Shown here: positions 29,535 to 42,184 of the stretch, one piece after another
How the letters are laid out: each line of letters begins with the position of its first letter
Numbering within the stretch: the first letter of the stretch is position 1
Source of the DNA: Fragilaria crotonensis
Taxonomy: Eukaryota; Bacillariophyta; Fragilariophyceae; Fragilariales; Fragilariaceae
Length of the DNA stretch: 47,214 bases
Assembly (NCBI GenBank): GCA_022925895.1
Contig: JAKSYS010000503.1
Coordinates: forward strand, 1 to 47,214
Direction of reading: 5' to 3'
Translations under genes and position numbers: made by a program
Notes under the pieces: generated by a model
The model's database searches: none
What the model saw: the letters and a program-made list of their open reading frames with translations, nothing else
Told to the model about the DNA's origin: nothing

Positions 29535-29567
29535 TGTGAAGAGTGCTATGTACGTCGAATGAGTCAA

Positions 29568-30325
29568 GTGGTTGCGTTCGCGTTACACGACGAACGTCTA
29601 CATGAACAACTTCGTGATTTGCGCTCTGACTCATACAACAAGGATTCGGGAGCACGTCTACTGTACTGAAGATTCTGTGCATACAATGCATACATGTATA
29701 TCATGTCTACATGTACGATACCGAAGTTCACGCGATGTGCATCGCAGTATGTCATACATTCATACTTGATTCTACTGCAGCACTCCATTGCAATAGTACT
29801 ACCTGGTACAGTACGAGTATCATGCTCAGTTTTACCAACAGATCAATCCCACGTGCGCAAACCGCAAGTGGGATTGCCTGCTTAATTCGAAGTACGAGTG
29901 GTCGTTGACATCCCCTATCAACACACACAGCGATTGTTGATGGCTCTGTGCTCGATGGCGAATGGCGAATGGCGGATGGCAACACGGTACCTGCACGTAC
30001 TGTAGTATCCTGGTACAGTACCTAGTCTCAGTCCCTGCTCACAGTCCTACAGCACAAGTCTACCCCTTCAAACCAATCTGTTGTACGTAGACTCCGTTAA
30101 GCGTGGAGCAAGCTATCTGTACATCCCTTAAATACCCTGACGAGCTTTCCTGTGCGGTCAACTTTAAGGCACTGGAAGGGCTGCTTAGTGTCATCAGACA
30201 CTATGATAGCACTCGGAGTGATGGACTAGACAACGGTCTCGAGAAATTAGTCCCAACACTTGAGGTCAAGATTCCGAGGGCAGCAGTTCGGGTCAACAGA
30301 CAGATACATTTATGCGATTTGTCAA
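29568..30325. other. Intergenic region, upstream of carotenoid oxygenase copy 2
   Basis: No gene is recognised. It includes three GCGAATG-type tandem words near 29956-29976 and GTAC-rich stretches at 29800-30025. It should hold the promoter of copy 2 and the 3' end of the SDR gene. Confidence 0.45.
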
Positions 30326-31286
30326 CTAAACGTGTTCTGTCATGAAGGCATCAAACGACGCATATCTTGGTTCCCATTTCAGAACTTGGTTAGTCCACGA
30401 TCCATTGTAGACCTTTCCCTTCGGATCAGTATCAGTGCCAAGAAATTTTGGCATAGATTTCCCCGAATACATCCTTGCTTTCATGGCGACCTCACAGATC
30501 TCCTTTCGCGTCAATGGACTACCATCGCTTACCAAGAATGTGCCATCTCCAACAAATGCCTGCAGGGCTGCCATGCATGCCCCGGCTGCGTCGTCGTAGT
30601 GCAGAAGATTAACGACGCCATCCGCGCGTCCATCCACATCTTTGCCCGACTGTAGCCAGTAGTTGTGGGCACCGCGTTCCAGTAAGTATAGTCCAGCCAA
30701 TCGCAAGACAGCTCCACCCTCGGAACGAGCCGCATTCTCAGCCTGAATCAGTCGCATGGCCCGAGGTGTGTCTGTCAATGGCGACGTTTCGGTGACAATT
30801 TCTCCGTCGTCCCCGCCAAAGACAGCACCACTGGAGGTAAATACAAATGTTCCACCCGAATCGCGACCAGCCCAAACACTGGATGCGGCGTCCTTGACAG
30901 CTGCAGGATAGTCGTCAGATCCTGAGGGAGGGGCGCAGAAAACGACATCCTTAAATGTTTGGCCACCCAAGTCACCATAGGCCTTTACTTGGAATCGGCC
31001 GTCGTGCGACCCAACCGTTTGTAGAATTTCGTCATGGCGAGTAGTTGTCTTTGTAATGCCAGTGACTTAGAGGCAGAGCAACGTGAGCGAGTGCCTCGCA
31101 GAATGGACACACAACTCCTGTTGAACACTCACCTTGCCGACCTTCAAAGTTGGGACACTCGAGGATTTGTTTGCACAGACTGGTACCAAGCACACCGCAA
31201 CCAACAACTGCGACACCGTCGCTGTACCCGGTAGATGCAAGTGCCATACACGACGTCAAGCCCAGTAGCACGAGGAAAGCTTGCAT
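30326..31286 (-). CDS. Atypical short-chain dehydrogenase/NAD-epimerase-like protein
   Basis: Two exons on the minus strand (31286-31133 and 31065-30326), joined by a 67-bp GT-AG intron with donor GTGAGT, give about 297 residues in frame. A Rossmann glycine motif, VVGCGVLGTS, lies near the N terminus. FVFTSSGAVFGG matches the TSS.gvyG strand of extended SDR and epimerase proteins, but the usual YxxxK is not obvious (the segment reads MRLIQAENAA), so it is probably an atypical SDR. LLHYDDAAGACMAAL matches the C-terminal HVDD.A motif. The start MQAFLVLLGLTSCMALAST looks like a secretory or plastid-directed signal peptide. A longer ORF upstream of this Met is not needed. The substrate is unknown. 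Confidence 0.8.
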
Positions 31287-32307
31287 AATCGTCGGCAAAT
31301 TCGTGGATGTTAAGTCTTTGGTCGGAGGGCGTCGGAATGATGCAGCGTGATCGGCTGAACGCACATCACATGAATCATGATTTGTCTTTAACTTCAAACT
31401 TCAACTCGCCGTCTGTCATCGCATTATTTCAGGAATTTCCTGGAAAAATGGGAACCTGATGGTACTGTACCTGGTACCGGTACGTAGATATGATACTGTC
31501 CTGATATACGACACTGATGTCGACCGATTGAAATCTGGATCATTCATCATGATGCTTGACGTGCAGAGTTTGTTGTCGCTCATCACAAATGCATTAGATC
31601 CTGGTGACTACCCAAATCCCATCCCACCTGAGGGAACTCTGGACCTCTGATTCCCCTCCCACTGTTACTGTGGAGAGAACAAATGAGGAGGCAGCCTTGG
31701 CCCCCCACTCGTAAGGCCAGTAGTAGCATCAAGAAATGCACTCACCTAGAAATAGATTTGTGATAACATTGTAGGAACGTGTATGTATGAGAAAACAAAT
31801 TAACCAAGTCTGGAATTTGTAGAGTTACCAAGCAGGGATCAGAAACCTATGGGGTATCAGATGCCAAGTCATTGGCACTCAGCAACATCATAGGAGTACG
31901 TTGTGACAAGGTTGACTCAAATGATTGTGCCATACTGTTGCTTTGCAGTTAATGCCACTGCTATTTGTATGAGAAAAAGGTATGTCCAGGGTTATCCCAA
32001 GGACACGGCAAGGAACAAGAAATGTTCAGAAATTTTCTTCAGGCAGATCTAGAGTAGAAGAAGTGCCACAAATCTTCTATGCAGAATTTGTGGCTAGCAT
32101 GGATGTTGTTTATGTTTCATTTTTGATCAGGATCCTCTTCAATAGCTTTTGCCTCTGGAGGAACTGAGAGACAGAGATAATGTATTCCCTGTCGCTAAAG
32201 TTGAGAACTGTCAGCCGAGAGGAAAGCCCATTTAGTATAGTCTCTACCGGTAGTACAATTACTTCCCGAGTTGTATTGTTTTCTAGGCATGTAGTTACTT
32301 TTACTTT
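31287..32307. other. Intergenic region before the repeat array
   Basis: No gene recognised. The ORFs at 31459-31650 and 31982-32167 have no motif I can name. Base composition from 31500 to 32170 is more AT-rich than the flanks and GTAC-poor, so it may be a decayed repeat, but I have no match to support this. Confidence 0.4.
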
Positions 32308-34093
32308 ACATAATAAGATTTTCTTTCCGGTCCGGACGAAATACTGCCGTAGCCCAGATAGGGAAAGCCCGGCCAGACAATTGTCGTCCCAGTCATTTAA
32401 CGTCTCTATTCCCGGACGAAACTATTAGTACTCACTGAAGCAATAAAGCCCGGCCAGACAATTGTTGTCCCAGTCATTTAACGTCTCTATTATCGATAAA
32501 CTCCGCCAGCCGGTCCTTTAGCGTCTCTATTGCGGGACGAAACAATTAGTACTCAGTGCCGTAGGCATACAGTGTACGTACCGATACTACTAAGCAATGA
32601 GTACCGATACAACCACACTACCAGTACAACAATACTAAACTCCGCCAGTAGCACAGATCAACGCGGCCCACGTCTCTATTGCCGGACGAAACCATATTAG
32701 CAATTAGCACTCATTGCCGCCGTAGGCATACAGTGTATGTACCGATACTACTGAAGCAATGAGTACCGGCGATACTACAGTACTGAAACAACCACACTAC
32801 CAGTACAACAATAAACTACGCCAGTACCCCAGATCAACGCGGCCTTGGGCCGCACATATCCAGATATGGAAAGCCCGGCCAGACAATTGTTGTCCCAGTC
32901 CTTTAACGTCTCTATTGCCAGACGAAACTATTAGTACTCATTGCCGTAGGCATACAGTGTATGTACCGATACCACTGAAGCAATGAGTTCCGGCGATACT
33001 ACAGGACTGAAACAACCACACTACCAGTACAACAATAAACTCCGCCAGTAGCCCAGATCAACGCGGCCTTGGGCCGCACATATCCAGTCTGGTACATAAT
33101 AAGATTTTCTTTCCGGTCCGGACGAAATACTGCCGTAGCCCAGATAGGGAAAGCCCGGCCAGACAATTGTCGTCCCAGTCATTTAACGTCTCTATTGCCG
33201 GACGAAACTATTAGTACTCACTGAAGCAATAAAGCCCGGCCAGACAATTGTCGTCCCAGTCATTTAACGTCTCTATTGCCGGACAAAACTATTAGTACTC
33301 ATTGCCGTAGCCATACAGTGTATGTACCGATACTACTGAAGCAATGAGTACCGATACTACCGGTCCGGACGAAATACTGCCGTAGCCCAGTACTCATTGC
33401 CGTAGCCATACACTGTATGTACCGATACTACTGAAGCAAAGAGTACCGATACTACTGAAACAACCACACTGTACCAGAGTACTCGAGTACATCGATAAAC
33501 TCCGCCAGCCGGTCCTTTAACGTCTCTATTGCGGGACGAAACAATTAGTACTCAGTGCCGTAGGCATACAGTGTATGTACCGATACTACTGAAGCAATGA
33601 GTACCAATACAACCACACTACCAGTACAACAATAAACTCCGCCAGTAGCACAGATCAACGCGGCCCACGTCTCTATTGCCGGACGAAGCCATACATATTA
33701 GCAATTAGCACTCATTGCCGCCGTAGGCATACAGTGTATGTACCGATACTACTGAAGCAATGAGTACCGGCGATACTACAGTACTGAAACAACCACACTA
33801 CCAGTACAACAATAAACTACGCCAGTAGCCCAGATCAACGCGGCCTGGGGCCGCACATATCCAGATATGGAAAGCCCGGCCAGACAATTGTCGTCCCAGT
33901 CCTTTAACGTCTCCATTGCCGGACGAAACTATTAGAACTCATTGCCGTAGGCATACCCAGTGTATGTACCGATACCACTGAAGCAATGAGTTCCGCGATA
34001 CTACAGGACTGAAACAACCACACTACCAGTACAACAATAACCCGCCAGTAGCCCAGATCAACGCGGCCTTGGGCCGCACATATCCAGTCTGGT
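32308..34093. repeat. Satellite-like higher-order repeat array
   Basis: Two large units, 32308-33093 and 33094-34093, both begin ACATAATAAGATTTTCTTTC and end at CATATCCAGTCTGGT. Within them, shorter modules recur in varying order: a CCCGGCCAGACAATTGT block; ACGTCTCTATTGC followed by GGACGAAAC; a hairpin module from ACTCATTGC to GCAATGAGT; AACAACCACACTACCAGTAC; and GATCAACGCGGCC, followed in several copies by TTGGGCCGC. The second unit has about 210 extra bases because modules are repeated. No coding potential is seen. It ends only about 10 bp before the inverted intergenic duplication (copy B). Confidence 0.9.
33295..33351. repeat. Hairpin-forming module, best copy
   Basis: GTACTCATTGC at 33295-33305 pairs perfectly with GCAATGAGTAC at 33341-33351 across a 35-nt loop. 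The loop holds a second inverted repeat, CATACA and TGTATG around one base. Other copies of the module in the array keep the inner 9 bp of the arms. Confidence 0.85.
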
Positions 34094-34105
34094 TCATATC
34101 TATTA

Positions 34106-34292
34106 CTAGTGGGTACCTCACATTTGATCGGAGTGTCTACTACAGGAAACTGGACGTACAGTACCCCCAACCTGGTCGTACTGGTCGTTTATGTACTGTA
34201 GACCTGTAGTACATGTAATCCACGTAACAGTACAACAGTACCCCAGAGTGGTCATACTCCGTAACAGACGCACGCACACACGCACACAATCA
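34106..34292 (-). repeat. Intergenic duplication, copy B with empty insertion site
   Basis: Reverse complement of 13618-13737 plus 13990-14077 with few differences. The target word of the Mutator-like element is present once here (34107-34115, TACCCACTA on the minus strand) and nothing is inserted. Confidence 0.85.
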
Positions 34293-34651
34293 CTTCTGGC
34301 CTGTCCGTGGAGACCGGTCATGTGTGCATTCTTTTCATACGTGTATGTAGTCATGGTGCTGGCTGCGGGATTGGGAGTTGGGAGTCAGAATTGACGCGTG
34401 GCATCAAGCAACGTACAACCTCTAGTTGTGCTTCGTACTTGGTATGTCATACATGTTCCGCATTCCTCAAGTGCTCGGACACTCGGTGTTCTCGGACAGA
34501 ATTTTTTCCCAAAATCGACACGTTGCATTTCTGTCCTTCGTCCGAACCGATTTTGTGTGCACCCCATTTTGCTATCTTCAAGTTTCACCTCCCCGTCGGG
34601 GCCGTCGGGCTTGAGCCAAGATCCGACGCAATATCTACTATAACGTCGGCC
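34293..34651. other. Upstream region of DUF1295-like gene
   Basis: No separate gene seen. The ORF that begins at 34307 runs into the gene below, but its first 115 residues look like translated leader; the ATG at 34652 starts with a signal peptide. Confidence 0.45.
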
Positions 34652-35927
34652 ATGAAGCTGCTTCTCCTTGCGTCCGGTCTTGTCTTGATTTCAGGCCGCC
34701 TGCAAAGGTGCACCTCATCCTCAAAGAGATCATGTCACAATTGTTCTTCGCTCCGAGTTCGTGGAGGAACTCTGGACGACCTTTTGTCTCCCGCGGCCGA
34801 CACTCCGTCTGACACCACTTTGTTCGTTGAGGGTGTCAACGGGGATGTTTCATCGTCATCACCTCTACAGCAGCGCTCCCCACGTTTCCTGGGTTTCACA
34901 GTATCGGAGCTTAGGTCTTCGGCAGCAAGTCGAAGTGCGCAAGTTGGAATCCAGCTGAAGAAGCAATTGGATGTGATCCGCAAACCCACGCAAGTTTGTC
35001 ACTGCCTAAGGTGCCCGACGAATGGAAGGACGTTCCTCAGAAGCTATTCAACACGTCGCTCCCGCAGCATTAGCTGCATTTCAGTTATTGTACCACAAAG
35101 GAGACATTTCTTTTCTTGGGGTGTACGCACTGGCACTATTGGGGTCGAGTTCGGGCTTTCATCTCTTCCTCTACTTCATCACTGTTGGATACGCACTCGG
35201 AGTGGCACTGCCTGTAGCCGTAGCGCTGTGCCTACATACTTATCAACGATCGGTGAAACCTCTTACGACGGTTCACTCAGGCCTCACAATTTTGTGGGGT
35301 ATTCGATCAGCAGCGTTCTTCTTGTACCGAGAGTACGTCAACTGGCCCCAACTGCACCTCAAAGTTGTGGAGGTGAACAAGATGGCCGGACTTAATTCGA
35401 AAGTTTTCTGTTGGCTGGTTTATTCACTCTGCTATGCTACAATGGCCTCGCCTTGCTTATATCGACTGCAGTCTGGGAAAAGCTGGGACTTGCTTGGCAA
35501 AATTGGATTGGGAATTCAAGCGACAGGCTTGCTGCTGGAGTCAGTCGCTGATTATCAGAAAAGTACCTTCAAATCGTTGACTGGCAATCGCAATCAATGG
35601 TGCAACGTGGGTTTGTTTCTACAGTACCTTCCCAAACTACCTTGGCGAACTGCTATTTTGGTACGGCAACTTTTTGGCTGGCATGGAATCGTTCCAGAAA
35701 CCCCACGAGTGGACCTTGTCCATCATGGGAGTGCTCTTCATCACTATTGTAGTTCGGGGTGCTATGCACTCGCTCGGAGCAAGCAAATGCGCCGATACGG
35801 CAGCACAAATCCTGAGTTTGTGAATTTTGTGCGAACACATACAATTGTGGGTCCAGTGCCGTCGTTGCCAAAACGTTCGAAAGGACAGACAGTGGCGGCA
35901 GCGGAGCCATCGCAACCTGCATTTTGA
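34652..35927 (+). CDS. DUF1295/steroid 5-alpha-reductase-like membrane protein, frame-broken
   Basis: The N terminus MKLLLLASGLVLISG is a signal peptide. The C-terminal half resembles the DUF1295 family of polytopic membrane reductase-like proteins: LTILWGIRSAAFFLYREYVN, GLLLESVADYQKSTFKS with NRNQW, then YSTFPNYLGELLFWYGNF in another frame, and RRYGSTNPEF near the end. The reading frame changes at least twice between 34980 and 35040, once near 35620 and once near 35770. All pieces are collinear with the family, so the gene is recognisable but broken. This is either assembly indels, as in the neighbouring BiP gene, or a decaying pseudogene; four or more breaks in 1.3 kb make the second more plausible here than elsewhere. 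Function in lipid or sterol reduction is only suggested by the family. Confidence 0.65.
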
Positions 35928-36463
35928 TTCTTGCACATAGTGAGGTAAAATGAGATACAGCAGGGGACGTTACTATGTCATACTTCGTGTGAAATACGAA
36001 GAGATAGATAAATGCGAAATGTTAGAAGTACTGCCCCGTCAGCTACGGACTGCAGACTCCCCTTGCTCGTCATCATGTGTTCATTACATCTGTATGCCCT
36101 ATGCCCAGACGACGGAGACGGGCCGATGACGAACAAAGATATCTTTGGGAGGTCCATGTAATTAACCTCAAACCCTACTGCTGACATCTAAGTTATCGAT
36201 CCGTTAAATGGTCATCCAGATTCGGTCATAATCTTCGAAGAATCTCTGGAATTCCAGTTCCACTTGGATTCCCACTGGGTTTTGCGGCTGTGGTTGGTCG
36301 TGCGAGTACCTAGTACAAAGTACTTGTGCTACAGTAGTCTTTTACCAGTCTTGTCCATCGAACTCCATCGCTCAGCCCTCAACATCTCTGCTACGTTGCG
36401 GACATTTTCCCAAACTGACCCACGCAAGAGCAGCTATCTTTGCTTTCTATTAGAAGTCACATC
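35928..36463. other. Upstream region of BiP
   Basis: Probable promoter region of the BiP gene. No gene is seen, and I cannot identify an unfolded-protein response element with confidence. Confidence 0.4.
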
Positions 36464-38860
<2,397 letters not shown>

Positions 38861-38962
38861 GCAAACTCCAATTTTCGCGAATAAACACTGTAGTAAAAGG
38901 GATTAAAGTGAATGGAAAATCTGGCATCAACGAACGTTTGAGTTCTTTTTTAGTTTCGTTTT

Positions 38963-39538
38963 CTATTTGCTCCTAGCCAAACTCTCCATGAAGATGCGCA
39001 TCCCCTCCAATTGTTGGTCTTGCGAGGAACACAATCCGCGACAGCTTCCATCGGAAGCACTATTCGTCTTGGCCAGGGCCGCGGTATTGATTTCCTGACT
39101 CAACACGGTAAGCTGATCGACAAATGTATCCTTGGCATTGAATGCCACCACGACCGACATGACGAATCCCAACACGGCAATCGCCGCTGCCGGTGCTAGG
39201 ACCAAGAGACTCCCATCGATTGGCAATTCGCCAAAGAATGGGAGGTTGGTGGTTGGAGTGTTGGAATCGCTGGGCGCAGTGCGAGTGACGGCAGCCATGA
39301 GGCCATCCAATTGACGCTTGGGTTTCGGTGGCGATACTGCTGGCAGAGGAATGCTTTCAGATGGCGTTTCCTCAATTGGCACTTGGTCCTGTTCGTCAGC
39401 AAGAAAGCGCGCAGTGGTGACACGGCTCAACGAACGAGGATACACGGGTGTCACGACAGTAAAGGAAAAGGCAAATTGCGCCAGAATAGAAAGCAGAATC
39501 AAGGTCAACGAGAAGAATTGATTACTGGTAACAGTCAT
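38963..39538 (-). CDS. Small membrane protein with secretory or plastid leader
   Basis: 191 residues, family not recognised. The N terminus is a strong signal peptide (FFSLTLILLSILAQFAFSF); a Phe just after a likely cleavage at FAFS-F is the pattern of diatom plastid pre-sequences, so plastid targeting is possible. A Pro/Glu-rich linker follows, then a transmembrane segment (LLVLAPAAAIAVLGFVMSVV, about residues 111-130) and a soluble tail with two Cys in SCRGLCSSQ. It converges with BiP, whose stop is 102 bp away. Frame intact. Confidence 0.72.
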   Translation of the reverse strand: MTVTSNQFFSLTLILLSILAQFAFSFTVVTPVYPRSLSRVTTARFLADEQDQVPIEETPSESIPLPAVSPPKPKRQLDGLMAAVTRTAPSDSNTPTTNLPFFGELPIDGSLLVLAPAAAIAVLGFVMSVVVAFNAKDTFVDQLTVLSQEINTAALAKTNSASDGSCRGLCSSQDQQLEGMRIFMESLARSK

Positions 39539-40111
39539 GGTTGTTTAATCCACTGTGGTAGTGATGTGTGCAAGCTCGTGATTTCGTCAACAAGATGACG
39601 AGGATTGCTATTAGCTTGATGAAGATCCTTGTACATCTTTTGCCGGTACAGTAGTTGAAGTATGCATACACTATGCATACAAGTACAACTCAGTACGTTG
39701 TACTCCGTACTCCGTATGTCATAGATTATGCAAGCCGATGAATCCCACTGGACTTCACAGTACATGAACACTACCGGTACGGAGTACTCGTACTTCATTG
39801 GATGTAGAGCAACACAACAGCACAACACGAGCAACGTATCATCGGACTTTCATTTCGTATTACAGTATTGTACCTGCCTTAACACAGAACACGATCATGC
39901 CAAAGAAATATGTGACTCATTCATCGATAATCATGAAGTAAAAGAAATGCACACCGAGTAATTCTGTCGTAACACTGACTTCCGCAAGACCTTGCAGCAC
40001 AGAGCAGAGTAGAACTGTACGAATAACGAGAAGGCAACTCCAGTTCAATAGCTTTGTCACGCGATCCGGGAACGCATCATCTGGGCAAGAAGGTCAATCA
40101 TTCAAATTATC
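39539..40111. other. Divergent intergenic region, GTAC-rich
   Basis: Lies between divergently transcribed genes, so it should hold both promoters. It has several GTAC palindromes (39690-39795). No gene seen. Confidence 0.45.
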
Positions 40112-41856
40112 ATGAAGGACCTTAATTTGAACGCAACCCTGACACAGCGTATCAACCCCACAGTTCAGTTCCCGGCCAATCTGCAAAATTCATTTGTTCT
40201 TTACCTGCCGACAGTGAATCTGCGATTCAAACACAATCCTGCGTTTGCCTTGGCATGTCATCTTGCAAACCAGCATGAGGTTCCCCTTCTCGTCCTCGCG
40301 GTTGTCTTGGACGACGCACATCTCCCAACAACGCTGTCAAAGAATACCAATGACCTAGACATCAAACGACGTGTCATTGTGGTTTCAACGGCACGTCGTA
40401 CGGCTTTCGTGTTGGAGGCCTTGCAACAAGCCACCCGAGAATGGCAAGAGCATGGAGCCGGCGTCGCGATCCGGGTGCACGGACCCGAATGCCGGACTCC
40501 TCACCATTTGACCCTAGCGCGACAGTCCGTTGCCGTTGTTGTGGACGAACCTTTTGTTCATCCGTATTTGAGCATGGTCCAGTCCGTGGAACGTGCGGCC
40601 CGACAATCGCAGGTTCCAGTCCTTCGTGTCGATGGAAGTACCACTGTGGCACCCGTTTCTATGCTTCAAAGGATAGTGGACAAGGATGGCAGTGTCACGT
40701 TCTCTGGGGTGCCCAACAAGGCATGGATGTGGGAAAAGAAAACGGAGCCGAAGCGACGTAGTCAGGTGTTGGGAGTTGTACAGGATGGACACTTTGACTC
40801 TCCTGCGCTAGTCAAGGGGCTGCCAATGAACTTCTTTCTGGATGAGGGCACAGTAGGTACATTGAAGCTCCCATCGTCTTGGGCAAATCCAGAGACGCCC
40901 AGTCCTGGGAAAAGACCGTGGACTGCAATGGAGTTATCAGCCATATCTGACCTGAAATCATGGGTCCTTGACAAGCCCGGTATCGATGCATCAGTTCCAC
41001 CTTGCTCCCAAACACACGGGTCCACTTCCTCTGGTCAACAGCGGTGGAATCGATTTCGACAAGCACATCTTTCCAACTATGCCAAACTACGCAACAACAT
41101 TTCGAAACCACATGCCGTCAGTCGAATGTCGTGCTACCTCAACTATGGTTGCGTTTCAATATTTCAAATTGTGTTTGATCTCTGGCAGTCACGCAGTGGT
41201 GGGGCAACAAAGTTTGCGGACGAGATTATAAAATGGCGTGAAATTGATATGCATCCTTTGCGTATCCTCACCATTACAACCAGTCAATGGCAGTCCCACA
41301 GTGGGCTCGGACGTATCTTTCCAAATTCTATGGCCTGGAGTCAGCATATTCGATCGAGCAACTCGAATCATGTGCGACCAACGACGATACTTGGAATGCG
41401 ATGCAGAATTATCTCAACACTACCGGAGAGTTGCACAACAATGCACGCATGACTTGGGGCAAAACGATTGTGCATTGGCAAAACATCGTTATCCCACTGA
41501 TGAACTGTTGCACCAGCTGGTATACCTAAACGATCGGTATGCCTTGGATGGTCTTTCTCTCCCAGTTATGCCGGATTGTTGTGGTGTTTAGGTTGGGGTG
41601 AAAACCCTCTAATAGCATTTCCCAGAAACCGGCATCGAGGTATCGTCAGGGACCTACCGCCTTTGCGGACGCCAAGTTGGCTCTTTTGGTTTCGGATGGT
41701 ACCAAATCGATTGCTACGATGCTGTCACAAGAGCAAATAGCTCCGGCAGCCAAGAAACAGAGGATAGCTGAATCGACGGCTTCCGCGGACGAAAAGAAAA
41801 CTGGCATCCTTTCTTACTTTCAAGCACATCAGTCGCATATGAAATCGGTAGGTTGA
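40112..41856 (+). CDS. DNA photolyase/cryptochrome family protein, frame-broken
   Basis: A flavoprotein of the photolyase/cryptochrome superfamily, which repairs UV pyrimidine dimers or senses blue light. The N-terminal antenna-type domain opens SFVLYLPTVNLRFKHNPAFA. The FAD-binding domain shows YAKLRNNISKPHAVSRMSCY with LNYG, matching the RN.P....SrlSpYLhfG region, then FADEIIKWREI, TGELHNNARMTWGKTIVHWQ and LNDRYALDGLS followed by a tryptophan-rich end. Frames shift near 41247, 41490 and 41560, and probably once more near 41600-41645. Each piece resumes the same protein, ending at a stop at 41856, for about 575 residues. The photolyase class is unclear: it is nearest to class II in layout, but several motifs differ. 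The tail KTGILSYF (41797-41820) resembles a PCNA-binding box. I attribute the breaks to assembly indels. Confidence 0.8.
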
Positions 41857-42184
41857 CCATGGTACTGAAAACGTTAAATGTCCACTATATTAGTACGCTT
41901 CTCTACATCCGTAACATCAGTTGTGCTAGATGCTAGCACCTGAGAACTGTGGCTGACTTGTCGAACGAAGAGAGTGCACGTCCTCCAACAAAGCCACGGC
42001 AAAGAGAGAACGCCTTGCATGGAACCATAGATTTACCATCCGGCGAAACAATGGTTGGACTCCAACATTATAGAAACAAACAACCAAACGGATTAGGACT
42101 CGAGCCTGCATCCCATGTTTTGGGAAGAATTAAGACGGTCTCATGTATAAGCAGCCGACCCGATCACAATCTCGATGAACGAAA
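41857..42184. other. Convergent intergenic region
   Basis: Between the 3' ends of the photolyase (+) and the mitochondrial carrier (-). The ORF 41949-42221 has no recognisable motif and overlaps the carrier end. Nothing else seen. Confidence 0.4.

Noticed and set aside
31459-31650. ORF of 63 residues, possible retrotransposon remnant
   Set aside because: No protease, reverse transcriptase or integrase motif and no long terminal repeats were found around it.
32308-34093. Repeat array as a CRISPR
   Set aside because: Modules are long and irregular with no constant short repeat or unique spacers, and the window is eukaryotic.
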